DNA of 64,000 bases from Acanthamoeba castellanii str. Neff (Eukaryota; Discosea; Longamoebia; Acanthamoebidae): the NCBI RefSeq assembly GCF_000313135.1, contig NW_004457532.1:734539-798538 (forward strand). The letters are read 5' to 3'. The translations under genes were made by a program, and so were the position numbers. Of the stretch, positions 48,721 through 59,710 are shown in pieces; positions within the stretch are counted from its first letter, which is position 1, and each line of letters starts with the position of its first letter. The notes below the pieces were generated by a model. The model was not told the DNA's origin, did not search any database, and saw only the letters and a list, made by a program, of their open reading frames with translations.

Positions 48721-50480
48721 GTTGTTGATGTGATAGTCCTCTGCAGGCAACAACTCGGGGAGGTGCTCAAGTTGAAGCACTGGCGTTGTGTGACCACCCT
48801 GCACATGTCCTACTTCAAAGGTCCACAATGAAGAGAACGCAGCTGGTGCTCAACGTGGAGCAATGCCAGCGCAGCAGCACTGCAGCCCCTACATCCACAC
48901 CAGCTGACTCTTGCTCCTATTGGACAAGGTCTTGCTCTCTGGTGGGCAACAGCGCAGCACCTCTCTGGCCATGACCACTTGGGGTGCAACTGTTCTCTTG
49001 CACAGCCTATTGGCAGAAATATATCTACAAAAAGAGTGTGCACAGCTCTTGCGCCCAAAACCCATACCAGAATACACATGGGTGCATGCAAAAGGTGTGT
49101 GCACAATGTAGTTGATGGGGCCAAATGCACACAAGGTGCATGCAGAAAGAGTGTGCAGGCTGCAACCCACCATCTTGGGTCCATTGGTTGGTGGTAGGAG
49201 TTGTTGAAGGGATGGGTCACTGTTGGCCTTGTAGTAGATGTTGAGTTGGCCATTGTCCATTGTGGCCCATAGAGTCAGTTTGCTTGATCAGTTCTGTGCT
49301 CAGCCTCTGTTGGTCATCCTGGCCATCTGGCCAACTGGCTGAAGCTTGCTACATCTTGGGACCAAGAGTTGCACAGTGTCACTCTCCACCAGGAGTGTGG
49401 CAGTGCACCCCTTGAAGGCTGCCTTGGTGGCCTCACAGCCCTCATCTGTGAGTTGCACTTTGGCCAGCTGGGCTTGGTTGGAAGGATGGGTGATGAAGGT
49501 GTGATCCTTGAGTCTTGATGACTTTAACATAGACATGGCCATCCACAGCTTAGGAAACCTGCCTTACCATGGTGAGGCCATGCACCAGATGCTTGAGCTT
49601 GATGACCCAATCAAGACAAAGTCATCAAGATGCAGTTGGAGAAGGATAATAGTGATGTATGGTGCAGTGTGTACTCTGGGCTCTTGTCCTCTAGTTGTCT
49701 GGTCTGGCCCTTATGGCACCCCAGCATCAGCCATCTTTGCCTGCATTGTGTCAAAGATGTCCTGCTTGTGTTCCCACCATTTATTACCAGGTTATTTCCT
49801 GGTCCTAAGCAGACAGGTGGGATTGATTCCTGTCCCATCCAGCCTTTGTGAAAAGCCTCACAATTCTTTAAACAATTTGCTGTTGTTGGGTGGGCATGAA
49901 CAATCACCAGATGTCAATAGATGACCTTTCTGGCAGTCCCCCAGGTACATAGCCCACCAACTTTGGCACAGCACTGAGGCTCTTTTTAATCCAGCTTGAT
50001 TTTCAATTTCACAATCAGATGTCCTCATGCCCTGCAGTGTACAACACAAGGGTGCATGGGGACCCACAATCTTGCACAGTTGGACAAGATGGGCCTCAAC
50101 ACCAACCTGTCCTTCAATTGCAACACTCTACTTGATGAGGACAAATGGTTCTGCAATGATTGCTCAATGTTAGTCTTGTGAAAGGGCAAAGCAGAGCATA
50201 AGCAAACATGCAAGCACAGCAACTGCATTGAACAACTTATCATGTGCCAGACATTGCCACATCTGGCCCATCTGCACAAGTCAGCGCACCACGGGGAGCC
50301 AGGCAACACATGGAGCAGTAATCACAGGTCAAGTTGCCCACCTTCACCAAGCTACCTTCTTCACCTTTTCTATTGGGGCTACCATCACTGATCATCTTTG
50401 TGCAGCCACAGGATCATTAATGAGCCTGGCGACAATGAAGGGGATGCACCTGTGGATGGTGATGACGGCAATACAGTAGC
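48721..50480. mobile_element. CpG-depleted anomalous segment, probably a decayed insertion
   Basis: The composition changes sharply from the GC- and CpG-rich surroundings. From 49054 to 50284 there is not one CG dinucleotide in about 1.23 kb, while TG and CA are very frequent. Neighbouring sequence has a CG roughly every 8-10 bases. Frames on both strands are short and interrupted; minus-strand pieces such as KVQLTDEGCEATKAAFKGC and LGPGNNLVINGGNTSRTSL look like worn coding sequence but match nothing I know. No terminal repeat or target-site duplication was found by eye. This looks like an old insertion (transposon or virus-derived) that was cytosine-methylated and then decayed by deamination. 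The mobile-element label is inference. Confidence 0.5.
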
Positions 50481-50565
50481 ACTACTGATGATGTGGAGGA
50501 GCTGGAAATGGCCGAGGAGCTGGGCGGATTCGGCACGGTGCACAAGGCGCCACCATCGGAATGCT
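50481..50565 (+). pseudogene. Short fragment of the receptor's first kinase domain
   Basis: It reads [18 protein letters not shown], matching the intact [20 protein letters not shown] at about 55559-55615 but lacking two residues of the glycine loop. It marks the right edge of the anomalous segment. Confidence 0.75.
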
Positions 50566-50569
50566 AAAC

Positions 50570-51665
50570 TCGTCTGAGCTTGGGGTTTGGGCGCCAAGAC
50601 TGGCTCGCCCATGATTCCGAAGTTGATGATCTGCAAAAAGGGTTTAACGCTAGTGAGCTGATCAGGAGTGGTGAGGAGAAGGAGTACCCACTTTTCATTA
50701 AGTCCGACTGCCAAGTCCTGGTCTCCGCCTGAGTAGTAGGTCATCTGAAAGTTGAGGTCGAACGGGTAGGCCTGTACCCAGATCTGCCCGATGTTGAAGA
50801 CCTCCCCTCGGCCAATGATCACCTTCTTGCTGAAGGTTTGCTGCCCGTTGCAGAACGAAATCCCGAAAACAACCATCACCAACCTATGGCGAAGCGGGTC
50901 AACATCAGTCAAGGCGTGCCAACACTGGTTTAGGTTTAGGTTGGAGCTTACCTCTTGAAGTAGAAGGGCAAGGGTACGTAGCCCTCTTGCTCGGTCAGCT
51001 CGAGGGCGTTCTCGTTGAGCAGGCCCCAGGCCAGCATCTGCTGGGCGTTGGTGAGCCAGTTGCAGTCGGACCCGTTGTGCACAAACCGCGTGGTGACGGC
51101 ATGGGCCACGGTGTCGACTGGTTGCCTTTGTGCAGCTTGACCACCAGGAAACGAGGCGTCAGCTGATCGTCACCTCCGCCACTGCCGACTGCACTGATGT
51201 GGTGTTGGCCTCGACCACATTGCCTGCATTCCGCCACCACTACGAGTTTCAGCCACACGACTGCACATGCACGACCGCACACACACACTCACAGCACCTG
51301 CCTTGTTCTTCATGCGAGCGTAGGGCACCGACCAGTTTGGAGAAGACCGAGTTGGCGTAGGTCATGCTGAAAGGGCTTGCCTGCATGGATGTACTTGTTG
51401 GAAAGCAGTGGAGGTACAGCCGTGGCTCCGATTTGCGTGGGACCGGAGGTGACGACCGTGGAGCGGGCGGGGATGGAGCCGAATTGGAACCACTTGCTGG
51501 CAAAAGAGTCGTTGGTCATCTTGAAGGCCGGATTGAAGTCGGCCATCGCGTCGGCGAACACGTCGGAGATGGTGGCGGTCGTCGCCGTAGACCAGGAAGA
51601 TGGGCAGGAAGGGATTGAGGGCGGCGCTGGCCGAGCGTTCCTGCTATTGTACCCCACAGATTTCG
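50570..51665 (-). pseudogene. Inverted, frameshifted copy of a PstS-like receptor domain
   Basis: On the minus strand the exons in order give: SAALNPFLPIFLVYGDDR, then DVFADAMADFNPAFKMTN and DSFASKWFQFGSIPARS; a piece matching FSMTYANSVFSKLVGALR; GSDCNWLTNAQQMLAWGLL; YVPLPFYFKR; and CNGQQTFSKKVIIGRG. Each aligns with an exon of the intact receptor at about 53000-54000. Between GDDR and the following ATISD the frame shifts by one base (near 51575-51580), and no upstream signal peptide or downstream EGF, membrane or kinase exons follow. It is a truncated pseudogene copy of the PBP part. Confidence 0.8.
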
Positions 51666-52060
51666 CCTTGCTGCCCGAGAAGCGGCGCCAGGAGGAGGGA
51701 TCCTCCGCCGGACATCCTTGAAGGACTCAGCCCGCACTGGCGACACACAGTGGGTTTTCATGATTGTTTTGTCAAACCACGAGAGAGAGAAGACGAACAA
51801 AGCGAGGCATGGCGTGAGGTACCCCAAGGCGGCAAGAAGGAAGCAGGTGAGCGGCTCGCAACCTTCATTGGGGTAGTGTGAGCCATGAACGTCAAACACG
51901 TCACCCCCAGCATACCGTAATTTGGCCACCAGTTTCGGTTGCACGTGGCTCTTTAAAATCCGCCAATTGGGTGTCAACATATCCGATTGGTCCAGTTCTT
52001 TGTCGCTTTTTGTGGTAGATGCATCTCTGGCAGTCCTTCTCCCACACAGAACAGCGCACG
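51666..52060. other. Upstream region of the receptor gene
   Basis: There is no supported gene. This is the 5' flank of the large receptor and the edge of the inverted copy. A purine-rich stretch at 51776-51800 and a T-rich stretch near 52000 are the only features seen. Confidence 0.5.
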
Positions 52061-55000
52061 ATGGCACGCATCGTGCCCGCACATTTGCTGTGTTTTCTTG
52101 TACTCGCCTTCTGCTCAACACAAGGTTGCTCCTATCTCTCTCAGTCCTTCTCATTTCAGTTCTAGTTCTGGTTCTTTTGTTGTTCTCAATTCTCCATTTC
52201 GCACCTGACGCAGGGCGAGCGCAGACCTTCATCTCAGCCGCCGGTAGCGTCCAGGTGGGCGCTCTCATCTTGTCGGCCATTCAAAACTACCAGGTACCCC
52301 AGTCCCCCACCCTACACCTTCTTCTCGTTCTTGTCTCGCCCTCTGCAGAGTACCGAAAAGCGCCGTTCCGGAAGGAGTTTACGTCCGAACTGCGAAGGCA
52401 CGAAGTCACTGTTGCACTCACACCGTTTGGGGATCACGCGACATGGCCACCAGTTCGTGCAGGAAGACTTCACCCTGCTCTTCAAGCAGGACCAGACCGC
52501 CGAGGCGGCCCTGCAGGGAGTCGTGGCCGGTACTATGGTGCGTGCCCGCGAGGCAAACTTGCTTTGTGATGACTGTCCTAGGAACGAATTAATTAGATGG
52601 CATGGTGCCAGACTCGAAAAAGAAGATAGTCTGGGTTTTTGCGCTTTGCTTGCGACCAACACTCTCTCCCTCGTGATGACAGGACTTCGCGGCGATGGAC
52701 GCGCCCTATCCGCCGGAGTGGCTCATGGAGCGAAACGCCATCCACCTGCCGGTTGTCGGCCAGCCGATAGTGCCCGCCTACAACCTCGGCCCCGACACTC
52801 CACCCAATAATCAAACCCTGGTTCGTAGCTGTTACTTTGAAATTTTTGTAATTTTTTTATTATAACAATTCAATGACATTTTTAACATTTTGTGGTTTAC
52901 CGGTTAGGTGCTGAGCGTGCCCGTGCTGGCGGACATATGGTCGGGCAACGTCGTATTCTGGAATGACTCGGCCATCGCGGACCTCAACCCGGGCGTCGCT
53001 CTGCCCTTCCAGCCCATCGTGCTCGTGTTCGCCAACGACAGGCGCGGCAGCATCTCCGACTCGTTCGCCAGCGCCTTGGCCTACTGGAATCCCGCGTTCG
53101 CCATGTCGATCTACTCCACCAACGACTCGCTGGCCAGCCGGTGGTCCCAGTTTGGCTCTATCGCTCCACGCTCCTACGTCGTCGAACCCGGTGAACAGCA
53201 ACTGGGCGCCGTTTTGGTACGTGGGTTGCAATTTCTTTTATGTCCGACTAGAGGGAGGCTAACTTGCTGGGAATCACTTCAGGCGATTCCCTACAGCCTC
53301 ACCTACACCACGGCCGTGTTTGCTGGCCTTGCGAGCCTGCCCTACGCCCAGATGCGAAACAAAGCTGGTACCCCCATTCATTGCACCGACAAAATGAAGA
53401 TATCTCAATCAGTAATACTCAATTCGTGTCTGACCGCAGGAGCCACGGTGAGTCCGAGCAAAGCGGCCGTACAGTCGGCGCTGGTGGAGGTGCTGGATCG
53501 AGTGACCTCGTTGGCGCTCGTGGTGGACGTGCACAACGGCAACCTGTCCACGTCGTGGCCCGTGGTCATGTTCAGCTTCGTCACCACGCAGAAGCACGTC
53601 AACTCTTCGGACTGCAACTGGATCACCTACGGCCAGCAGTTGCTCGCCTGGACCCAGCTCAACGAAAAGGCCATCAGCACCACAGAGGCGCTGGGCTTCG
53701 TGCCGCTGCCCTTGGCCTACAAACGGTACCATCACCATCAACTCGTCACTATCTCTTCTAATTTATCTGTTTCTGATTGTACCCGCACAGGTTGATCATG
53801 GACACCTATGGCCTGCTCTCGTGCAACGGCAAACAGACCTTTACCAGCAAGGTGGTGATCGGCAAGGGTGACAACTTCAAGATCGGACCCATCTGGACTC
53901 GGGCCTACCCCTTCGACAGCAATTTCCAGATGACCTTCTACACCGAGACCAACGCTACCAACGCCCTGGCCGAACTCACCGCAAGTACGCGAGAGCAATG
54001 GGGCCCATCATCACAGATCTGATTGTGCGCCAGAGTTGCTGACTCTGCTCTCTTTCTACAGACAACGTCGACTTTAGCGTGATCGACTACGACGTTGCCG
54101 AGGGCCGATCGGCCCAAGCGAGAAGAGAAGAGAGGGTTTCCTCGCCTGATGAGCTGAGCCTCCCGCTGGTCGCATACGCCATCGGAGCTGGCTACAACGT
54201 ACGTTACACCCACCGGCTTTTCTTCTTCTTCTTCTTGCAAGCTTGGAAGTGTTGGTTCGACTCAACTCAATTGAGCAGTTACGAACTGCTGACGGCCCCC
54301 CAATCGCTGGTGCTGAACCTTACCACGCTGGCGGACATATACCTGGGCACGGTGGACAGGTGGGACCACGCGGCCATCCGCGAGCTCAACCCGACCCTGG
54401 CCCACCTCCTCCCCGCCCAGAACATCACCGTGGTCCTGAGCACCTACGACGCTCCCGCTATCACGCGCATCATGACCGAGACCCTGCGCAACGTGAGCCA
54501 AACTTTCAGAGAGCTGGTGGTACTCTGACACACACAACACCGCATACGACGCACACGACACACGACGCGCACACGACACACGCAGGCTAACGCGCCATCA
54601 CAATCAATTGCAGGTGGGCACTGGTGCATCGGTACATTTCCCGGTGGAGGACACAGGAAGGGTGGTGCGGGTGGATGACGTGGCATCTGCGCTGGACCAA
54701 AGCGCGTACCGACTGGCCGTATGGCCGCAGGAGCCCATCCGTACGCGGCGCTACTTGGGCTTCGCCGATCTGATCAACGTGCGCGGCGTCCGCGTGTCGG
54801 CGTCGGCGGCGACCATCGCCTCCAGCCTGAGCGACTACCGCGCGCTGCCCCTCACTTCCTCTCTCACCAACGGTTCGTGTTCACACGCCCGCGGCACATT
54901 TTTTCGACCAGTGGCGGAGTTGAAAACTCACTTGCATTTTTCCTTTGCTGGACACTCAATGCGATCATCGCAGGTGGCGGGCGTGACAGCTGGCCGATGG

Positions 55001-56662
55001 TGAGCTACGACTACTTCGTGCTGCGCACCGCCTCGATCGTCAACTGCTTGAAGGCGCGCTCGCTGGTTGACTACCTCTATTGGACCCAGGCCTATCCTGA
55101 GGCCCTTGCGCTGGCTCAAGAGTGCTGCTCTCTCATCTTATCCCTTGCGGTCTGATTGGTCGTATGCTAACCAACTGCTGCATGTGTACAGAAACTCGCT
55201 CACTGTTCCCGATCATGCCGAGGCTAAATCCCGATTGGCGCAAGTCATCGCCAGCACCACTTGCGGCGGCGCGGTGGTGAGCTCGTTCGCCGCGTGCGTC
55301 AGCCAGGGCGCCGTGTGCTCCGATCGCGGACTGTGCACCACCGACGGTTTGTGCGTGTGCGACCAGGGCTTCACCGGGATCCACTGCGAGTACCTCAAGT
55401 CCGACAGCTCTGGTGATTCGACTGTGGTGCTGGCGGCCGTGCTCGGCTCAGTCATCCCGGTGGTGGTCGTGGGCCTGGTCGTGGCGCTGCTCGTGGTCGG
55501 GTTGGTGGTGTGGACGCGGTGGCGGCGGGAGAAGGAAGACGAGTGGGAGGTGGACATGGAGGAGCTGGAGATGGCCGAGGAGCTGGGCACGGGCGGGTTC
55601 GGCACGGTGCACAAGGCCGTGTGGAAGGGCACCGAGGTCGCGGTCAAGATGATGATCACCTCCACCAACGCCGCGGCGACCAGAGAACTCGAGCGAAGCT
55701 TCAAAGAGGAGGTATGCAATCGCACCACACTCCTATCGATCGACAGTGTTTGGGTGGCAGTCGCTAAGCTGGACTGATGGTTGGGTGGTGGGGACAGGTG
55801 CGAGTGATGACGGCGCTGCGGCATCCCAATGTGGTGCTGTTCATGGCGGCGTGCACCAAGCCGCCCAAGATGTGCATCGTCATGGAGTTCATGGCCCTCG
55901 GCTCCCTCTTCGACGTACCCACCTCCCCTCCTCCACCTCCTCCGCACATTCCACACACATTCTCAAGCGCACGACTCATCATGATGGATTGCTGGTGCAG
56001 TTGCTGCACAACGAGCTGGTGCCGGACATTCCATTCAGCTTGAGGGTCAAGATCGCCTACCAGGCGGCCAAGGGCATGCACTTCCTCCACTCGTCGGGCA
56101 TCGTGCATCGCGACCTCAAGTCGCTCAACCTGCTGCTCGACTCCAAGTGGAACGTCAAGGTCTCCGACTTTGGTCTCACCCAGTCCAAGGAGCAGCTCGC
56201 CCGGCAGGACCACAACAACCGCCAGGCCGAGGGCAGCCTGCACTGGATGGCACCCGAGGTGCTCAACGAGGCACATGAGATCGACTTCATGCTGGCGGAC
56301 GTGTACGCGTTCGGCATCATCCTCTGGGAGCTCTTAACCCGCGAGCAGCCCTACTATGGCATGACGTACGCCTTCTTCGCCCGTTTTTAGCCACTGTTTA
56401 CTCGTCAATACGATGGTGTTTGTGTGGCTGGTCGTATAATGGATGAATGTGACAAAATTTATAAACGTGCAGGCCTGCGGCGATCGCGGTGGCGGTGATT
56501 CGCGATCACGCGCGGCCACCTCTGCCCAAGGAAGAAGACATGGACGCCGCCACTCCGATCGAGTACATTGAACTCATGAAGAATGCTTGGCATGCAGATC
56601 CCGCCATTCGCCCGTCATTCCTGGTACGGAATCGTGATGTGTTTCATAAGTTTGGCGCCGTG

Positions 56663-56695
<33 letters not shown>

Positions 56696-59643
56696 GTGTG
56701 CGTGTGCGTGCGCGTGTGCGTGTGCGTGCGTGCGTGTGTCTTGCGTTGCCTTGCATGGTCTAAACAGCAAGACATGAAAATGCAGGAGACGATGACGAGG
56801 CTCAGCGCAATGGGCGAGAACGGTTCGTGGCTGTCTTCGATGACGTCATCCTCCACGCAGAGCTTCTCCGACCGAATGACCGCCGTCGGCGGTTCGCACA
56901 GCAGTTCGCTCAGCCGCCGCTCGATCTGCTCCACCTCGTCATCGGGCGAAGGAGGCTCTCGGTCGAAGGACTCGGGCACCTTGCCCGCCGCTGCTTCGGG
57001 CGGCGTGCGCGCACCTGAGGGCGAGGTAACGATCGTGTTCTCGGACATCACGCGCGCCGCCTCGCTCTGGGAGTTCAACGCCGACGCCATGCGCGACGCC
57101 ACGCTGCTTCACAACGCGCTCCTGCGCGAGCTGCTCACCAAACACCGCGGCTACGAAGTCGTCTTCCTCCGGTACTTGCCCCCTTGGTTGCTTGGCAACT
57201 CCTAATAATTCACATGGTAACATATCTACATACCTTTTAAATGGTAACACAACACACAGGGACAGGATCAGCGGGGAGGGGTCGTTTTGTATGGCCTTTG
57301 CCAGCACGCTCGATGCGGTCGAGTGGTGCATGGCGGCCCAGCAAGCCCTACTGGACGGAGTGGAGTGGCCCAAGGCGCTGCTCGACCACCCGGGCGCCGC
57401 GGAAGAGTGGGACGACATACACGAACGGTACCACTACGCCACCTTAAACCGAACAAGCACGCACAAGCGCACGTTGCGCACATTCCGCACATTTCACACA
57501 AACAATGCGGCAGAGCGATCTATCGAGGGCTGCGGGTGCGGATGGGGGTGCACGTGGGTCAGCCGCGCATGATCCGCGACCCGAAGACCCGGCGCGTGGA
57601 GTACATCGGGCCGGTGGTCAACGCCGCGGCGCGCATCACCGCCATCACCAACGGCGGCCAGATCGTGATCTCGAGGGAGGCCAAGCTGAAGCTCAAGGGC
57701 AGCGCCCTGGGCGAGGAGCGCAGCCGCTACATCAACCTGGGCAAGTTCGAGATGCCCGACAACCCCAAAGGTGCCCACTCCGCCCATGTTTCACGCCAAT
57801 TTCAACGTGTTGGTAGCTGAACGGAGCTATGCGTGTGTGTCGTGTGTCGTGTGTCGTGTGTCGTGTGTCGTGTGTCGTGTGTCGTGTGTCGTGTGTCGTG
57901 TGTCGTGTGTCGTGTGTCGTGTGTCGTGTGTCGTGTGTCGTGTGTCGTGTGTCGTGTGTCGTGTGTCGTGTGTCGTGTGTCGTGTGTCGTGTGTCGTGTG
58001 TCGTGTGTCGTGACAAAAGGCTCGACGCTGTTTGAAGTGAAGACGCTAGGACTGGAATCGCGCTTCTTTGTCGACACGGAAGTTGTCGTTGGCGGCGATT
58101 CGGATAGCGACGGGGGCAATGCAGTTTCTCTGCGCTCGGTGTCGTCGAACATTCACCGGCAGGACAGGTCGGCAGAGGCCGAGCTGCAGCTGCACGTGGG
58201 CGAGGGGCTGGCCTTCAAGGAGGACACCTTCCTCACGTCGGCCAACCTCTGTCGATGGGTCATTGACTTCAACGAGATCTCCCTCGGCAAGCAGGTACAG
58301 CCTCCCCCAAAGCCCCCACCACACACAACACACAGCACCCAACACTACTGCAGCTTTTTAACTCCGACACATACATACGCTGTGGCGTGGCCAAAAAGGT
58401 GGGGCTGGGGTCGTACGGGGTGGTGTTCAAGGGCAAGTGGAAGGGCGTCGACGTGGCCGTCAAGCGGTTCATCAAGCAGCAGCTCGACGAGCGGCGCTTG
58501 CTCGAGTTCCGCGCCGAGATGGCCTTCCTCTCCGAGCTCCACCACCCCAATATCGTCCTCTTCATCGGTACCCCAGGCTGCACCTCACCACCCAATCATC
58601 ACACCCCTCCATTTCGCACACACAGTGAACACGACACACGCGTGTGACACGTTCCACGACACACACACACGCTGACATAACCGCACGCACGCACGACACG
58701 ACACCTACACAGGGGCTTGTGTGAAGCGACCCAACCTGTGCATCGTGACGGAGTTCGTCAAGCGCGGCGCGCTCAAGGAGATCATCGCCGACTCCTCCAT
58801 CCGCCTCCCCTGGCACCGCCGCCTCGGGCTTCTGCGCTCGGCCGCCGTCGGGCTGGCCTATCTGCACACGCGCCAGCCGGCGGGCATCGTGCACCGGGAC
58901 GTGAAGCCGTCCAACCTGCTGGTGGACGACGAGTGGAACGTGAAGGTGGCCGACTTTGGGTTCGCGCGCATCAAGGAGGACAACGCCACCATGACCCGCT
59001 GTGGCACTCCCTGCTGGACCGGTATGTGAAGTGACCACATCACTCCCCTCGCGCGTGTGTGCGGCGGTGTGCATGTGCGGTTGACACGCATGCACACGAC
59101 ACACGACACAACACGACACACGACACACGACACACGACACACGACACACGACACACGACACAACACGACACACGACACACGACACACGACACACGACACA
59201 CGACACACGACACACGACACACGACACACGACACACGACACACGACACACGACACACGACACACGACACACGACACACGACTGTTTTGCTGACGTGGTGC
59301 ACATGCGTGGATGGGTGGAACGGGGCTGGCAGCGCCGGAGGTGATCAGGGGGGAGCGGTACTCGGAGAAGGCCGACGTGTACTCGTTCGGCATCATCGTG
59401 TGGGAGCTGGTGACGCGCAAGGCGCCCTTTGCCGGGCGCAACTTCATGGGCGTCACGCTCGAGGTGCTCGAGGGTCGCCGCCCGACGGTGCCCGCTGACT
59501 GTCCCAAGGCCGTGGCCAAGCTCATGAACAAGTGCTGGCACGCCTCACCGGACAAGCGGCCGAGCATGGACCACGTGGTCGCCGCGCTCGATGGGCTCCT
59601 CGGCGCCAGCCACACCAACGACGCGTCCGATGCTGACGTGTAA
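52061..59643 (+). CDS. Receptor: 2x PstS-like domain, EGF, TM, kinase, class III cyclase-like, kinase
   Basis: About 23 exons give roughly 1,750 residues. The signal peptide is [20 protein letters not shown]. PstS-like domain 1 has [31 protein letters not shown] and [15 protein letters not shown]; domain 2 has [20 protein letters not shown]. An EGF-like stretch ([18 protein letters not shown]) and a membrane helix ([20 protein letters not shown]) follow. Kinase 1 shows [26 protein letters not shown] and DFG. The cyclase-like part has [18 protein letters not shown] and [13 protein letters not shown]. Kinase 2 has [31 protein letters not shown] and TAPEVI, and ends DASDADV. Both kinases keep Lys, HRD and DFG and look TKL-like. 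It probably senses a small ligand outside the cell and signals through phosphorylation. The frame of exon 3 (about 52348-52537) is the least certain. Confidence 0.8.
56661..56745. repeat. GTGC/GTGT alternating repeat in an intron
   Basis: GTGCGTGCGTGC passes into GTGTGCGTGTGC, in the receptor intron between the last kinase 1 exon and the exon opening [12 protein letters not shown]. Confidence 0.8.
57837..58011. repeat. 7-bp minisatellite (GTGTCGT)n, about 25 copies, intronic
   Basis: A near-perfect tandem array of the 7-mer sits in the intron after the cyclase-like exon. The exon boundary after it uses AAAAG, with G at the start of the next exon ([11 protein letters not shown]). It produces false ORFs of Val-Cys-Arg-Val-Ser-Cys repeats. 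Confidence 0.95.
59093..59281. repeat. 7-bp minisatellite (ACACGAC)n, about 27 copies, intronic, inverse of the 57.8 kb array
   Basis: The unit is the reverse complement of the one at 57837-58011. Two units carry an extra CA step. It lies in the last intron of the receptor, between CGTPCWT and [10 protein letters not shown]. The acceptor is the GCAG just before 59333, which joins in frame to give CWTAPEVI. Confidence 0.95.
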
Positions 59644-59710
59644 AGTCACCTTTTTTTAAAACCTTGCAAGGATTTGTTTTCATAATTTAAAATATAAAAA
59701 AATAGTAAAG

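Noticed and set aside
49611..50067. Minus-strand frames in the CpG-free segment as intact genes
   Set aside because: They are short and interrupted, start at arbitrary Met codons, and lie in a region whose bases show mutational decay.
57837..58011. Possible CRISPR array
   Set aside because: The units are 7 bp in direct tandem with no spacers, and the surrounding genes are eukaryotic.
57733..59344. Several ORFs of repeating Val-Cys-Arg-Val-Ser-Cys or Thr-His-Asp-Thr-Arg-His
   Set aside because: They are translations of the 7-bp minisatellites in introns, not proteins.
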